A stretch of DNA of 64,000 nucleotides, taken from positions 14,866,048 through 14,930,047 of the forward strand of contig OX387194.1 of assembly GCA_947561395.2 (NCBI GenBank), written 5' to 3'. The notes beneath the pieces were generated by a model, which did not search any database, was not told the origin of the DNA, and saw nothing but the letters and a program-made list of their open reading frames with translations. Source of the stretch: Buxus sempervirens (Eukaryota > Streptophyta > Magnoliopsida > Buxales > Buxaceae). Both the position numbers and the translations under genes were made by a program. Below, one piece after another: positions 11,076-22,568 of the stretch (its first letter is position 1; every line of letters starts with the position of its first letter).

Positions 11076-12097
11076 TGAAAGAGTAGAGGACTACTCTTAA
11101 GGTCCACGATCTATAACGATTCAGAATTTAACAATTGCGGAAACAGTACACAAAGAATTATACGAGGAAACCTGGATCCAGATCCAGGAAAAACCTCGAG
11201 TCTATATGAGGCGACTAACCCTTCAAAATCCACTATTGAATGAGAAGACAATTACAAAGGAGAACATACTTAACCTTTACAATTTGACTCACTCAACAGC
11301 AATCCACAGTTCGAATCCACGAACTGCTACACAGCTTGAATCCACAAGCTGCAGAACACGATCAGTCCAGATCGCAAACAATCACTCTCCAGTGATCCAC
11401 AGCTCGAATCCACGAACTGCTACACAGCTTGAATCCACAAGCTGCAGGACACGATCAATCCAGATCGCAGCAATCCTCTCAGAATCCACTGAGACGATCC
11501 AATGCAATAGGAATCCACCTATGCATCAATCAAGGTCGATCACCAGTCCAGGCGATCACACGATCAGATGAAGTTCTGAATTGAAGAAGAATCCACTGTC
11601 TTCAATTCCAGGCGATCTATCTCAGATCTCCCCCTCACTCAATCGCCGACTCTCTAAAGACGATTTGATCGAATCTCAAATCTCTCAAGATCCGAATTCA
11701 AAATGATCCAAAAAAAAAGTACTGATTAAAAATTACAACTCGTCTATTTAAAGAATAAAACACAAATCGCGTCGAGCGCTGGTAGCGTCGTGAAGCGATC
11801 GAAGTAGACGGCTGGTAGCGAACTCATGTCCCGCTCAGAGTGACTTGAATCTGTTAGACGCGCGCTGCTAGCGGGAGAGTACGCGGCAGGTGCACGATCC
11901 TTGCTTTTGACACACGAAATTCCTTATGCGCTGCCAGCGGGGTGGCAGCGGCGTGGTAGCAGTGTGGTGGCACCAACTCTTCTTCTTTACTGAATTTACT
12001 GAATTTTCATTGTTTAATCTGCACATCTTGAAGCTTTATTAGAAACCTAATTTGTCAATCATTTGCCATAACAGGAGTGTGAGTTTTCACACTTACA
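11076..12097 (-). repeat. 3' LTR of the complete Copia element
   Basis: 1022 bp, TGAAAGAG...ACTTACA on the + strand (TGTAAGTG...CTTTCA in element sense). TATA-like CTTTAAATAG (minus) near 11747-11756. Two copies of the 93-bp repeat. Hairpin array at 11307-11608. Confidence 0.95.
11307..11608 (-). repeat. Hairpin array with constant loop in the 3' LTR of the complete Copia
   Basis: Written on +, the loop reads AATCCA. Units include CAGTTCG/CGAACTG (11307-11326), CAGCTTG/CAAGCTG (11332-11351), CGATC/GATCG with loop AGTCCA, TCTCAG/CTGAGA, ATAGG/CCTAT, GATCACC/GGCGATC (11538-11557) and GAATTGAAG/CTTCAATTC (11578-11608). Relative to the left Copia LTR several stems differ by changes that keep pairing or leave G.U in the transcript. 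The 5' LTR has the same array at about 20348-20649. Confidence 0.85.
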
Positions 12098-12113
12098 ATC
12101 TCCCCCTTGGCAA
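12098..12113 (-). other. Polypurine tract of the complete Copia element
   Basis: CCAAGGGGGAGAT (minus strand) directly abuts the 3' LTR. Similar purine tracts recur at about 12368-12377 and 12602-12612; repeated tracts upstream of the 3' LTR are a reported Sirevirus trait. Confidence 0.85.
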
Positions 12114-12592
12114 ATGCCTGACAACAACCTTACATCAGATTTTAAAATCAACCTTAGTTAATGATGATATCCATTCAAGAAATTTAAAACTACACTGTTA
12201 ACCAGAGACACAGTGATTTGGATTAATCCAGAGTTTCATTCATTTACAACCAGATATACAGATAACAAAATCATTTACGTTGTTCAAGAAAGACAGACAG
12301 CAAGAAAGAAGGACAGACAGACATTTAAGAAAGAAAGACAGACATTAAGAAAGAAAGACAGACATTATCTCCCCCTTACTTATCATTCCCTTATAAAAAA
12401 AATTCAGGAGACAACACCCAGAACAGACCATAAAAAAAAACAACCATCATATCCACAGCAAGAATAACAGCACCAAACAACAATCAAACAACAAGATTCG
12501 AAACATCAGCAGCAGCAAGCAGCAGACAACAACCAGCAAGCATCAGCATCAGCACCAACCCAGCCAAACCATCAGCAGAACCAGAGACTGCA
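12114..12592 (-). other. 3' non-coding stretch of the complete Copia element
   Basis: No gene. Contains AAGAAAGACAGACA microrepeats at 12290-12365 and CAGCAGCA/CAACA low-complexity sequence at 12480-12590. Confidence 0.6.
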
Positions 12593-13912
12593 TCATCCAA
12601 ATTTCTCCCCCTTTCTGGATGGTGGTTTGGGTTCCCAAGACCTTGAGTAGTGCTTGTAGGCATCTTGAGATCTGGAGTGCAGCCAACAGAGCTTGTGATC
12701 CATCTCCAGCTGAGTCTTCCGAATGCATTCCAGAAAATGACCCGCTTCATTTTGCATACGTTGCTGAGCAGCAACGTCCCTTTGAACTTCTCCACAAGTG
12801 AAATCAACATCCTTCAGCAATTGCCCCAGCTTCTCTTGGGTTTCGGATTTGAACATGCTCATCATGAGCATGTGAGACCTAACCTCTGAAAAGAAAGCCT
12901 CCTGAGAAGCTTGCATCGAATTCAGTTTCTCTATGATGGCCACAGCATCAGGGCTGGACAGAGAGGACTGAGAAGAGGAGGGATCAGAGGACATTACCCG
13001 AAAAGGACTTGCTCGTTTACTGCGGGTCAGAGTGGATGAAGCAATGGGAGGACGGGGATGCATAATCAATTCAGTAGGATCAGGGAGTACCCCCTGATGA
13101 ACACACATGTACGAGATGAAAATTCCAAAAGGAAGAGCAGCAGTCTTGGATTTTAAATTCCGAGACTGAAGAATCTGATGAAAGATAATAGAAGGAATAC
13201 AAATACTTTCTCTGTTCCAGATGGCATGAAGAAGTCTTGCCCTATGGTGAGAGATCTCGGAGTGATGATCAGAAGGAACAAGAGAAGCACAGACAAACAA
13301 GTTCAAGATCCGGAGAAGATCTTGAAGAGAGCCATGAGGCAAATAGTTGGGCTTGTTCTTAATGGAAGAAGGAGCACCCTCAACTATTAGAGACGGAATA
13401 ATGGACTCCATAGGAGGATCAAAATGAGACTCAAGAAAGTTAAAGGAGGGAGAGTCAACAAGAGGTAGTTCATGCAGAGAGGAAATAAGCTCTTTCGAGA
13501 AGTCGAAAGAAATTCCCCTGACATAGGCTTTGACAGAGCCTTGATTTGCAAGATGAAGTTGATGAAGATTAGAGTAAAATTCACGGACCAGGTTTGGATA
13601 AGCAAAACCCCCAAGCACTGCAAATTTTTTCCAACCATTGTCCGAAAACAATGAGTAGAAAGGGGATTCAGAAAAAGAGTCAAGCTTGATGGCCCTTTCC
13701 AGAAGAAGAGGCCTGTGCTTGAAGAAGGTATTAAAATCAGATAAACCATTCCCCACAAATGGTTCAGAAGAATGAGAAGGGGAAGGAGGTCTCACTGGAG
13801 GAGACGGAACAACAGGAGAAGACCTCACATGAGGAGACTTCACAGGAGGAGACCTCACAGGAGGAGACGATGTTGAAGGAGAATCCGTTCTCGACTTTCT
13901 CTTGAGAGGCAT
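12593..13912 (-). CDS. Copia accessory ORF: putative plant transposon protein domain plus coiled coil
   Basis: About 439 codons from MPLKRKSR; the frame is open 14 codons further up, to 13954, but the shorter start is the one conserved with the copy at 614. N-terminus: repeats of SPPVRS/SPPVKS and basic residues. Middle (about 60-310): the domain described for the copy at 614, intact here (YPNLVREFYSNL, SIIFHQIL, LPFGIFISYMCVHQGV). C-terminal 100 residues: helical, heptad-like (MFKSETQEKLGQLL, VAAQQRMQNEAGHFLE), predicted coiled coil. No signal peptide or membrane span, so not a classical envelope. It lies 1.2 kb downstream of gag-pol on the same strand with its own TATA-like box and donor site. 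The domain's function is unknown; capture from a DNA transposon or host gene is inferred. Confidence 0.8.
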   Translation of the reverse strand: MPLKRKSRTDSPSTSSPPVRSPPVKSPHVRSSPVVPSPPVRPPSPSHSSEPFVGNGLSDFNTFFKHRPLLLERAIKLDSFSESPFYSLFSDNGWKKFAVLGGFAYPNLVREFYSNLHQLHLANQGSVKAYVRGISFDFSKELISSLHELPLVDSPSFNFLESHFDPPMESIIPSLIVEGAPSSIKNKPNYLPHGSLQDLLRILNLFVCASLVPSDHHSEISHHRARLLHAIWNRESICIPSIIFHQILQSRNLKSKTAALPFGIFISYMCVHQGVLPDPTELIMHPRPPIASSTLTRSKRASPFRVMSSDPSSSQSSLSSPDAVAIIEKLNSMQASQEAFFSEVRSHMLMMSMFKSETQEKLGQLLKDVDFTCGEVQRDVAAQQRMQNEAGHFLECIRKTQLEMDHKLCWLHSRSQDAYKHYSRSWEPKPPSRKGEKFG

Positions 13913-13954
13913 GGTAAAAGAAATGGAAGAGAAAGAGAAAACAGACAACACCAA

Positions 13955-15091
13955 CCAACAAAACGAGAAAGCCCTAAGTGCTGAAAAAACTACTAAACCC
14001 TAGCTTCGAATAAAGAGAGAAAACTACAGAACTAGGAAGCAGAAAAATGGAGAAGCAGGACGAAGATGGTAAAAAAAATTTTACCTGAACAGTAGACAGG
14101 AAGGAAGAAGATGACAGCGACAGCAGCACCGGGACACGACGCGAGAAGCGAGGGAAAAGCGAAGAGGGTGAAAAGAACAGGGGTAAAAAGAATAGCTCAC
14201 TTTCACCTATATATAGACAAACTCAAATACACTGCCAGCGGGCAACTGGCGGCGTAGAAGGTGCACATGCACAAACAACAAAAACTACAGATTCAACGCA
14301 TAAACTTATAAAAGAGGTTTGATCAATTTTTCAAGACATCCTCCTACTTCTAAACACGAAGCTGAGATTTTAGCTTAACCCAAAAATCATCCAGATAATC
14401 AACTTATTCAATCTAAGAAGTACTTAGCACAAAACTGATTTTGAAGTACCTATCAGAGTTAATTCAGATGTGATATATTTCATATTAAAGAGCAAAATTT
14501 CATTTATGGTTTCTCATACTATAAATTTTCTTCAAGATATTAAGAACATATGCATACTAATGAGTCAATGCTTGTGAGAAATGAGCAACATTTTTGACTT
14601 TTACACTTCATACATATAGAAGACTATTTCAGTGTAAACAATCTTGAAAAGTATAGACATATCCCAACTTCATTTTGGTGGCTTTCGCACATCTGAGATA
14701 GGTAGCCTTTTCTGATCTCTTTTTCTTTTTAAAGAAGGCATTGACCCTTAAAAAACCTGAGTTTACAGTTCATTCCAAGAATATACCTTCTTTATCTTTT
14801 TCTTTTTGAGATTTACAGTGGCTTTCACTCTAATCTCTATGGCAGCCATTTCCAAAACTTTTCTTTTCACAAAGGTGATAGCCTATAGATCCCAAGCTTT
14901 ACCACACAATAAGCTTCAATACGTATAGGTGTTTCAGACAAAGTTGCTGGTTAGAAATAAGACATTTCTGTCAATATGCATACACTCAATCTTCCTGAAA
15001 CCAGATCTTAGTAATAAGAACACACAAATTCATTTTGAACAGATATGTGAGACATTTTACATCAAAATTAACTCAAAACAGAACCTGATTT
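13955..15091 (-). promoter_or_regulatory. Spacer between gag-pol and accessory ORF with internal promoter
   Basis: TATATATAG (minus, 14208-14216), then a GTAAAATTTTTTT donor near 14085, are conserved with 307 and 438 of the left copy. The remainder (14220-15091) is non-coding with no feature I recognise. Confidence 0.5.
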
Positions 15092-18000
15092 TCAGTTTTG
15101 AGAGCATACTCCTAGGGATTTCCTAAGAGTTTCAAATCTGTTTTGATCTAAAGGTTTGGTAAAAATGTCAGCCAACTGTTTTTCAGTAGATATGTAATCA
15201 ATCACAACAGTTTTGTCTTCAATCAACTCTCTTATAAAGTGATGCCTGATATCTATATGTTTGGTCCTTGAGTGTTGAACAGGATTCTTAGAGATATTTA
15301 TGGCACTTTGATTATCACAGAAGAGAATCATTTGATCTTGATCTATCCCATAATCTGATAACATTTGTTTCATCCAAATAAGTTGAGTACAACTGCTTCC
15401 TGCAGCAATAAACTCAGCTTCAGCAGTACTCAGAGAAACACAGTTTTGTTTCTTGCTTAACCAGGCAATAAGATTATTTCCCATGTAAAAGCAACCACCA
15501 GAGGTGCTTTTTCTGTCATCCATACACCCAGCCCAATCAGCATCAGTGTATCCAGTTAGATGTGGATTTGTCTCTTTGGAAAACCAGATTCCCAGATCAA
15601 TAGTCCCATTAACATATTTTATAATCCTTTTGACAGCATTCAGATGGGATTCTTTAGGATTAGCCTGATATCTAGCACATACTCCAACACTAAAGCTTAT
15701 ATCAGGTCTACTTGCTGTTAAGTATAGTAGACTCCCAATCATTCCCCTGTACAGGGTAGGGTCTACAACCTTTCCAGATTCATCTTTTCCAAGTCTTAAA
15801 CTAGTACTCATAGGAGTCCTAGCATGTTTAGCATGAGTTAAGCTGAATCTCTTAACAAGATTTCTTGAATATTTTGCTTGAGAGAAAAAAATTCCTTGTT
15901 GAGATTGATAAATCTGAAGACCTAAGAAAAAATTCAGTTCACCCATCATACTCATTTCAAATTCACTTTTCATTAAATCAGCAAAGAGGTGAGCATGATT
16001 TTCAGAAGTGGACCCAAACACAATGTCATCAACATAGATTTGAGCAATCAAAATATGTTTGGACTCTCTTTGAATAAAGAGAGTTTTATCTACATTTCCT
16101 CTCATAAAACCAGATTCAAGTAAAAAGAAAGTAAGTCTCTCATACCAAGCTCTAGGAGCTTGTTTGAGTCCATACAAAGCTTTGTTCAGTTTATAGACAT
16201 ATTTAGGATGATTTGTGTCCTCAAATCCTTTAGGTTGCTCTACATAGACCTCTTCATTCAGATATCCATTCAAAAATGCACTCTTAACATCCATTTGAAA
16301 CAGTTTAAACTTCAAGTAACATGCAATAGACAGCATTAATCTGATTGATTCTAACCTAGCTACAGGAGCAAAGGTTTCATCAAAATCTATTCCTTCTACT
16401 TGAGTATACCCCTGAGCAACAAGCCTAGCCTTATTTCTGGTTACTATCCCATTCTCATCAGATTTGTTTTTAAAAATCCACTTGGTTCCTATCACATTCA
16501 GATCAGAGGGTCTTTCAACCAATTCCCAAACATTATTTCTAGTAAATTGATTCAGTTCTTCATGCATAGCATTCAACCAAGAATCATCTAACAATGCATC
16601 TTTATAAGATTTTGGCTCAAATTGAGAGAGATAAGAGGAAAATCTTACCTCATTATGTACCTGATGTCTTGTTCTGACACCATCTGAAATATTTCCAACA
16701 ATTTGTTCAGTTGGGTGGTCTTTGAGAGTTCTAGCCAGAGGAACCACTTCAATGCTTGAGGAAGCATCTTTGATTTCATCCTCTTCATCTACAGCCTGCA
16801 TAAATTCACTGTCATTACTTTCATCATCTATTAGCACATTAATAGATTCCATTACAACTGATTTCTGCAAATTGAAAACTCTGTAAGCTCTACTAGAAGA
16901 AGAATATCCTAGAAAAATTCCTTCATCACTTCTAGAATCAAATTTTCCTAGATTTTCTCTGTCCCTTAAGATATAGCATTTACTTCCAAATACTCTGAAA
17001 TATTTCAAATTTGGCTGTTTTCCTTTCCAAAGTTCATAGGGAGTTTGTTTCCATCCAGATCTGATATAAACTCTGTTACATATGTAACAGGCAGTATTTA
17101 TAGCTTCAGCCCAGAATTTTGTTGAAATTTTCTTGGCTATCATCATGGTTCTAGCCATTTCTTGTAGAACTCTGTTCTTCCTCTCCACAACTCCATTTTG
17201 TTGTGGGGTCTTAGGAGCAGAAAATTCATGTTTGATTCCATGTTCTTCACAGAAATTGGAAAACATTTGATTCTCAAATTCTGTCCCATGGTCAGATCTG
17301 ATTCTTACAATCTTTCCTATTTGCAAGTTCTTTTCAACTTGAATTTGGCAGCACAGATGTTTAAAACAGTTGAAACATTCAGATTTTTCTCTTAGAAAGT
17401 CTATCCAAGTATATCTGCTGTAGTCATCTACTGCAACAAATATATATTTCTTTCCTCCCAGACTTTCAGTCTTTGTAGGTTCCATTAAATCCATATGAAT
17501 CAGTTCTAATGGTCTTGATGTTCCTACAATGTTGGTTTTCTTATGTGTGGCTTTGATTTGCTTTCCTTGGTTGCAAGGACCACACATTCCTTCCTTTTTA
17601 TTTTTCCCAAACTTGGGAATTCCTCTTACTAGCTCAGACTTAGAGATTTTTGACAAATCTCTATAGTTAATGTGGCCAAGTCTTCTATGCCACAAATCAA
17701 TTTCGTTGCCTATGGAGGATTTTAAAGAGCACTCACTGTTTCCAATAATCCCATAGCAATTATCACTTGTTCTTTCACCTACAAGAACAGTCCTACCAGA
17801 TTTATCCAGTATTTTGCACTCTTTTCTGGTAAAATTAACAAATAATCTGGAATCACATAATTGGCTAATACTGATAAGATTTGCCTTCAAACCAGATACA
17901 AATAGAACATTTTTTAAGCAGACTCCATTTGGACCTGTAACAGTTCCTTTACCTTTAACTTGGGAAGTGTTTCCATCACCAAATGTAACACTTCCACCAA

Positions 18001-20056
18001 AATATTCTTCAAAGGTACTGAACATAGCCTTACTACCACACATGTGTCTTGAACACCCACTGTCCAAGTACCACATGTTGACATCATGAGCTTTTAAAGC
18101 TACATGAACCACATTAGCAACCAATGAATCTTTTCTTACCCAAATCTGTTTCTCAGAAGTCTTCTGAACAGTACCTTCTTCAACTACTTGAGTTTTTGAA
18201 GGAAGCTTCTTAGAAAGATTTGAGACTTCCTGATTTAATGTTTCAGTCAATTTTAACAGAGAGTCAAATCTGTTGTATAAGTCCAGGGACTGACTTTGAT
18301 TTACCTTTCTCTTATTTTCAAAATATCCATCAGGGAAACCATACAGTTCATAACACTTTGGTCTTATATGACCTTTTTTATTGCAGTGATGGCATACAGG
18401 TATAAACCTATTTTCAGAAAAATCAACATTTCTAGACTTGCCAGCATTTCTAAACTGTACAGATTTAGATTTCTCAGAAGTTGAAGATTTACCTGTTGAT
18501 CTTACTTCTCCAGCAGAGATTTTCTGTGAAGATTCCTTGTTTTGATTACTTACTCTCATTCTTTTTCCAGCTGAATTTGAGCTTTCAGGAACTTCCTTTG
18601 AAGTTGATTCCTCAGTAATTTGAAGATTTTCTGCAGAAGAATTTGAAGCATTAGATTTACTTGAATTTGAAACTTTCTCAAATTCAATTACTTTACCTTG
18701 TAGTTCAGAAATCTGAGCTTCCTTTTCTTTTATTTTTTCAGTTTTTTCAGTTAGAGAAGTTACCAGAGAATTTTCTTTAGCATGTTTTTCAAGTAACTTC
18801 TGGTTTATTGAATCTATTTCTGCAAGAGCTTTCTTTCTCTCTGTTTCTGATTCCTTCAATTTTTTACTCAGTTTCTTGATTTTTTTCTGAGCTCTATTGA
18901 ATTCCTTATAGAGCTGATTGTATGCTTCTTGTAGTTCTTCTTCATCATCTGATAAAGTCTCTTTGTTATCTTCTGCAATTCCAGAGATTGAACTACCAGA
19001 GGAGGATGAGTAAAAAGAATTGAAAGCAGTAAAATTAGCAGACATATCCTCATCAGATTGTGAAGAATTATCAGTGTTACTGTCATCCCAAGTAACCTGA
19101 TAATTAGTCTTTTTCTTTTTATCTTTTGAGGGACAATCAGAGGCAACATGTCCAAATCCTCTACATTTGTAACATTGAACCTCATCATTCTGAGAAGATT
19201 TCTTCTCCTTTCTTGGATCAGACATTTTCTTATCAGATCTCCTATTAGATCTGTCCATGGATGATGAAGAATTGAATTGTTTCTTTTTAAACATTTTCTT
19301 AAACTTTTTGGCTAAGAGAACAAGTTCATCCATATCAACATCAGAATTATCTGATTCTTCAGTATTTACAGATTTTACAGAATTTAGAGCTATTCCTTTA
19401 TTTCTTTTTGGAATATTCAGATCTAGCTCATAAGTCTGTAAAGATCCTACCAGATCTTCAATTCTCATGTTATCTACATCTTTTGCCTCTTGTATTGCAG
19501 TTACTTTAGGTCTGAATCTTTCAGGCAAAGATCTTAAGATTTTTCTAATCACCTTTGATGTAGTAATCTTTTCTCCAAGATTAAAACTAGAATTTACAAT
19601 ATCTGAGAGTTTAGCATAAAACTCATCAAAAGACTCATCATCTTTCATATACAGAGTTTCGAAAGATGTAGTAAGTCTCTGAAGTCTGGACAACTTGACA
19701 GCTGAGGTTCCTTCATGAGTGACCTCTAGGATGTCCCAAGCTTCCTTAGCGACTTCACATGAGGAAATTCTCCTGAATTCCTCAACACTAACAGCACAAA
19801 ATAAGGCATTCATTGCCTTGTTATTCCATCCACATTGATCAGATTCAGTTTTAGTCCACTGATCATGAGGTTTGGAGATCACAACACCTACATCTGTTGT
19901 GATCACAGGTGGATGATAACCATTACAAACTGAGAGCCAGACACGCTCATCGATTGACTTCAGGTAAGCTCTCATTCTAGCTTTCCAGTAAGAATAATTG
20001 TTACCTTCAAATAAAGGAGGTCTAGAGGCAGATCCTCCTTCTTTTCCAAAATCCAT
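15092..20056 (-). CDS. Copia Gag-Pol polyprotein, intact
   Basis: 1654 residues with no internal stop. Gag: UBN2-like region 10-230, CCHC knuckle C295-C308, a long Lys/Glu coiled coil about 370-465, a second CCHC knuckle C555-C568. Protease: D665-S-G. Integrase: pre-integrase zinc region LWHRRLGH about 788 and CGPC about 825, catalytic D856, D922, E958. RT: D1256 in [12 protein letters not shown] and YVDD 1341-1344. RNase H: D1505, E1548, D1581. The order PR-IN-RT-RH defines Ty1/Copia. Two knuckles separated by a coiled coil make Gag unusually long. All catalytic residues expected for the family are present, so it may be active. Start taken as MDFGKEGG, 43 bp downstream of the PBS. Confidence 0.95.
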   Translation of the reverse strand: MDFGKEGGSASRPPLFEGNNYSYWKARMRAYLKSIDERVWLSVCNGYHPPVITTDVGVVISKPHDQWTKTESDQCGWNNKAMNALFCAVSVEEFRRISSCEVAKEAWDILEVTHEGTSAVKLSRLQRLTTSFETLYMKDDESFDEFYAKLSDIVNSSFNLGEKITTSKVIRKILRSLPERFRPKVTAIQEAKDVDNMRIEDLVGSLQTYELDLNIPKRNKGIALNSVKSVNTEESDNSDVDMDELVLLAKKFKKMFKKKQFNSSSSMDRSNRRSDKKMSDPRKEKKSSQNDEVQCYKCRGFGHVASDCPSKDKKKKTNYQVTWDDSNTDNSSQSDEDMSANFTAFNSFYSSSSGSSISGIAEDNKETLSDDEEELQEAYNQLYKEFNRAQKKIKKLSKKLKESETERKKALAEIDSINQKLLEKHAKENSLVTSLTEKTEKIKEKEAQISELQGKVIEFEKVSNSSKSNASNSSAENLQITEESTSKEVPESSNSAGKRMRVSNQNKESSQKISAGEVRSTGKSSTSEKSKSVQFRNAGKSRNVDFSENRFIPVCHHCNKKGHIRPKCYELYGFPDGYFENKRKVNQSQSLDLYNRFDSLLKLTETLNQEVSNLSKKLPSKTQVVEEGTVQKTSEKQIWVRKDSLVANVVHVALKAHDVNMWYLDSGCSRHMCGSKAMFSTFEEYFGGSVTFGDGNTSQVKGKGTVTGPNGVCLKNVLFVSGLKANLISISQLCDSRLFVNFTRKECKILDKSGRTVLVGERTSDNCYGIIGNSECSLKSSIGNEIDLWHRRLGHINYRDLSKISKSELVRGIPKFGKNKKEGMCGPCNQGKQIKATHKKTNIVGTSRPLELIHMDLMEPTKTESLGGKKYIFVAVDDYSRYTWIDFLREKSECFNCFKHLCCQIQVEKNLQIGKIVRIRSDHGTEFENQMFSNFCEEHGIKHEFSAPKTPQQNGVVERKNRVLQEMARTMMIAKKISTKFWAEAINTACYICNRVYIRSGWKQTPYELWKGKQPNLKYFRVFGSKCYILRDRENLGKFDSRSDEGIFLGYSSSSRAYRVFNLQKSVVMESINVLIDDESNDSEFMQAVDEEDEIKDASSSIEVVPLARTLKDHPTEQIVGNISDGVRTRHQVHNEVRFSSYLSQFEPKSYKDALLDDSWLNAMHEELNQFTRNNVWELVERPSDLNVIGTKWIFKNKSDENGIVTRNKARLVAQGYTQVEGIDFDETFAPVARLESIRLMLSIACYLKFKLFQMDVKSAFLNGYLNEEVYVEQPKGFEDTNHPKYVYKLNKALYGLKQAPRAWYERLTFFLLESGFMRGNVDKTLFIQRESKHILIAQIYVDDIVFGSTSENHAHLFADLMKSEFEMSMMGELNFFLGLQIYQSQQGIFFSQAKYSRNLVKRFSLTHAKHARTPMSTSLRLGKDESGKVVDPTLYRGMIGSLLYLTASRPDISFSVGVCARYQANPKESHLNAVKRIIKYVNGTIDLGIWFSKETNPHLTGYTDADWAGCMDDRKSTSGGCFYMGNNLIAWLSKKQNCVSLSTAEAEFIAAGSSCTQLIWMKQMLSDYGIDQDQMILFCDNQSAINISKNPVQHSRTKHIDIRHHFIRELIEDKTVVIDYISTEKQLADIFTKPLDQNRFETLRKSLGVCSQN

Positions 20057-20099
20057 GCTATAGATCTAGATCACACTAAGTATAGCAATTCAAAGTGAA

Positions 20100-20114
20100 T
20101 TGGCTCTGATACCA
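20100..20114 (-). other. Primer binding site, initiator Met tRNA type
   Basis: TGGTATCAGAGCCAA on the minus strand, two bases after the 5' LTR end. This is the well-known plant Copia PBS complementary to the 3' end of initiator Met tRNA. Confidence 0.95.
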
Positions 20115-20116
20115 CT

Positions 20117-21137
20117 TGAAAGAGTAGAGGACTACTCTTAAGGTCCACGATCTATAACGATTCAGAATTTAACAATTGCGGAAACAGTACACAAAGAATT
20201 ATACGAGGAAACCTGGATCCAGATCCAGGAAAAACCTCGAGTCTATATGAGGCGACTAACCCTTCAAAATCCACTATTGAATGAGAAGACAATTACAAAG
20301 GAGAACATACTTAACCTTTACAATTTGACTCACTCAACAGCAATCCACAGTTCGAATCCACGAACTGCTACACAGCTTGAATCCACAAGCTGCAGAACAC
20401 GATCAGTCCAGATCGCAAACAATCACTCTCCAGTGATCCACAGCTCGAATCCACGAACTGCTACACAGCTTGAATCCACAAGCTGTAGGACACGATCAAT
20501 CCAGATCGCAGCAATCCTCTCAGAATCCACTGAGACGATCCAATGCAATAGGAATCCACCTATGCATCAATCAAGGTCGATCACCAGTCCAGGCGATCAC
20601 ACGATCAGATGAAGTTCTGAATTGAAGAAGAATCCACTGTCTTCAATTCCAGGCGATCTATCTCAGATCTCCCCCTCACTCAATCGCCGACTCTCTAAAG
20701 ACGATTTGATCGAATCTCAAATCTCTCAAGATCCGAATTCAAAATGATCCAAAAAAAATTACTGATTAAAAATTACAACTCGTCTATTTAAAGAATAAAA
20801 CACAAATCGCGTCGAGCGCTGGTAGCGTCGTGAAGCGATCGAAGTAGACGGCTGGTAGCGAACTCATGTCCCGCTCAGAGTGAGTTGAATCTGTTAGACG
20901 CGCGCTGCTAGCGGGAGAGTACGCGGCAGGTGCACGATCCTTGCTTTTGACACACGAAATTCCTTATGCGCTGCCAGCGGGGTGGCAGCGGCGTGGTAGC
21001 AGTGTGGTGGCACCAACTCTTCTTCTTTACTGAATTTACTGAATTTTCATTGTTTAATCTGCACATCTTGAAGCTTTATTAGAAACCTAATTTGTCAATC
21101 ATTTGCCATAACAGGAGTGTGAGTTTTCACACTTACA
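20117..21137 (-). repeat. 5' LTR of the complete Copia element
   Basis: 1021 bp; nearly identical to 11076-12097. Differences seen by eye: one A fewer and G/T versus C/T in the A-run region near 20750, C/T near 20486, and G/C near 20884. Followed by GAGCG (21138-21142). Confidence 0.95.
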
Positions 21138-22043
21138 GAGCGCCTCCTAATAGGACCTTCTTCACCATATAAGGTCCTTCCCAATTTGGCTTAAACTTTC
21201 CACGAGGGTCCTCCAGAAATGGTAATATTTTCTTTAAAACCAAATTACCCACTTGGAAAACTCTGGGCTTCACCTTCTTATTATAGGCCCTGGCCATTCT
21301 CTTCTGATACAATTGGTCGTGACAAAGCGCATTCAGACGCTTTTCCTTTATTAGGTTGAGTTGATCATATCTAGACTGAACCCATTCAGCTTCTTCGAGT
21401 TCTATTTCCATAAGCACTCTCAGTGACGGTATTTCCACTTCAACAGGTAAGACTGCCTCCATTCCATAAACCAAGGAATACGGCGTTGCCCCAGTAGAAG
21501 TTCGGATTGAGGTTCTGTAAGCATGTAGAGCAAATGATAGCATTTCATGCCAATCTATATAACTCACTACCATTTTCTGAATTATCTTCTCTATGTTCTT
21601 ATTTGCCGCCTCTACTGCCCCATTCATCTTTGGCCTGTATGGAGCGAACTTGTGATGAGTTATCTGAAACTGCTCACACATCTTCTTCATATCCTTGTTC
21701 TTAATATTTGAAGCATGGTCTGATACTATGGCATTTGGCAATCCATAGAGACAAATTATGTTGTGCTTCAAAAACTTAAGAACATGGTTTCCTGTGATAT
21801 TTGCATATGAAGCGACTTCAACCCACTTCGTGAAATAATTGATCACCACGAAGATGAACCGGTGTCCATTTAATGCTTTTGGAGAAATCATCCCAATGAC
21901 ATCAATACCCCACGTAAAAAATGGCTATGGCAAGGTCATGCTATGTAGCTCACTAGGTGGTGCATGTTTATTATCAACATATATTTGGCACAAATGGCAC
22001 CTCTTGACATGCACGCAACAATCATGCTCCATTGTAGACCAAT
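21138..22043 (-). pseudogene. Tat-1 integrase core and C-terminal region
   Basis: Minus-strand fragment between two insertions. It starts within the zinc-binding region (EHDCCVHVKRCHLC), then the core GIDVIGMI (first Asp; the ATG of the longest open piece is at 21891), VSDHAS (second Asp) and MNGAVEAANKN (catalytic Glu), then GATPYSLVYGMEAVLPVEVE and the C-terminal GKFKPNWEGPYMV block typical of Gypsy integrases. The catalytic triad is intact. Reading continues at 11075 once the Copia element is removed. Confidence 0.85.
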
Positions 22044-22568
22044 TGTAAACACCTCATTTTTGCGCTCCCGGAAAAACCGGAAATGCAAAACTCGGCTAAA
22101 AAGTCAAACCCTAAGGGGTGAAAAATTGACTTTTTGATCCAGTGATAATTGGTCACCTTGCTTTATCTCAATGGATAGATAATTCCGACACGAGTCCAAC
22201 GCAACTGAGTTTGCTGGAATCGGAGTCCGGATGAAGGTTTTGCAGGCCGGTCAAACTTGAGGGAGAGCCGAAAGTTGACTTTTCCTCGAACCCCGTGCCA
22301 ACGCAACTGAGTTTGCTCAAATCGGAGTTCGGATGAAGGAGATATGAGCTGTCGAAGTTTCCGAGCAGCAAAACCGGAAACTGCACACGTGGCGTAGGAA
22401 CTGCACACGTGGCAGCCAACGCAGCAAAATATCTCAGAGACTAAATCTTAAATATCTAAAAATCTCAGGGATTAAACCAAAATTCGCAGGGACCAATCCG
22501 TAATTGCTCAAAAGTGTCGAATCGGTCGAATCGGTCAAGTCGAGGGGCAAATCCGTAATTTTTTGATT

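Larger units (their letters stand above)
11076..21137 (-). mobile_element. Complete, young Sirevirus-like Ty1/Copia retrotransposon
   Basis: 10,062 bp bounded by GAGCG duplications. 5' LTR 20117-21137, iMet-type PBS 20100-20114, open gag-pol (15092-20056), accessory ORF (12593-13912), polypurine tract and 3' LTR 11076-12097. Comparing the two LTRs by eye I find about four differences in 1021 bp (one A-run length change plus a few substitutions), so the insertion is recent. It is the youngest element here and carries everything expected of an autonomous copy. It inserted into the integrase gene of Tat-1. Confidence 0.95.
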
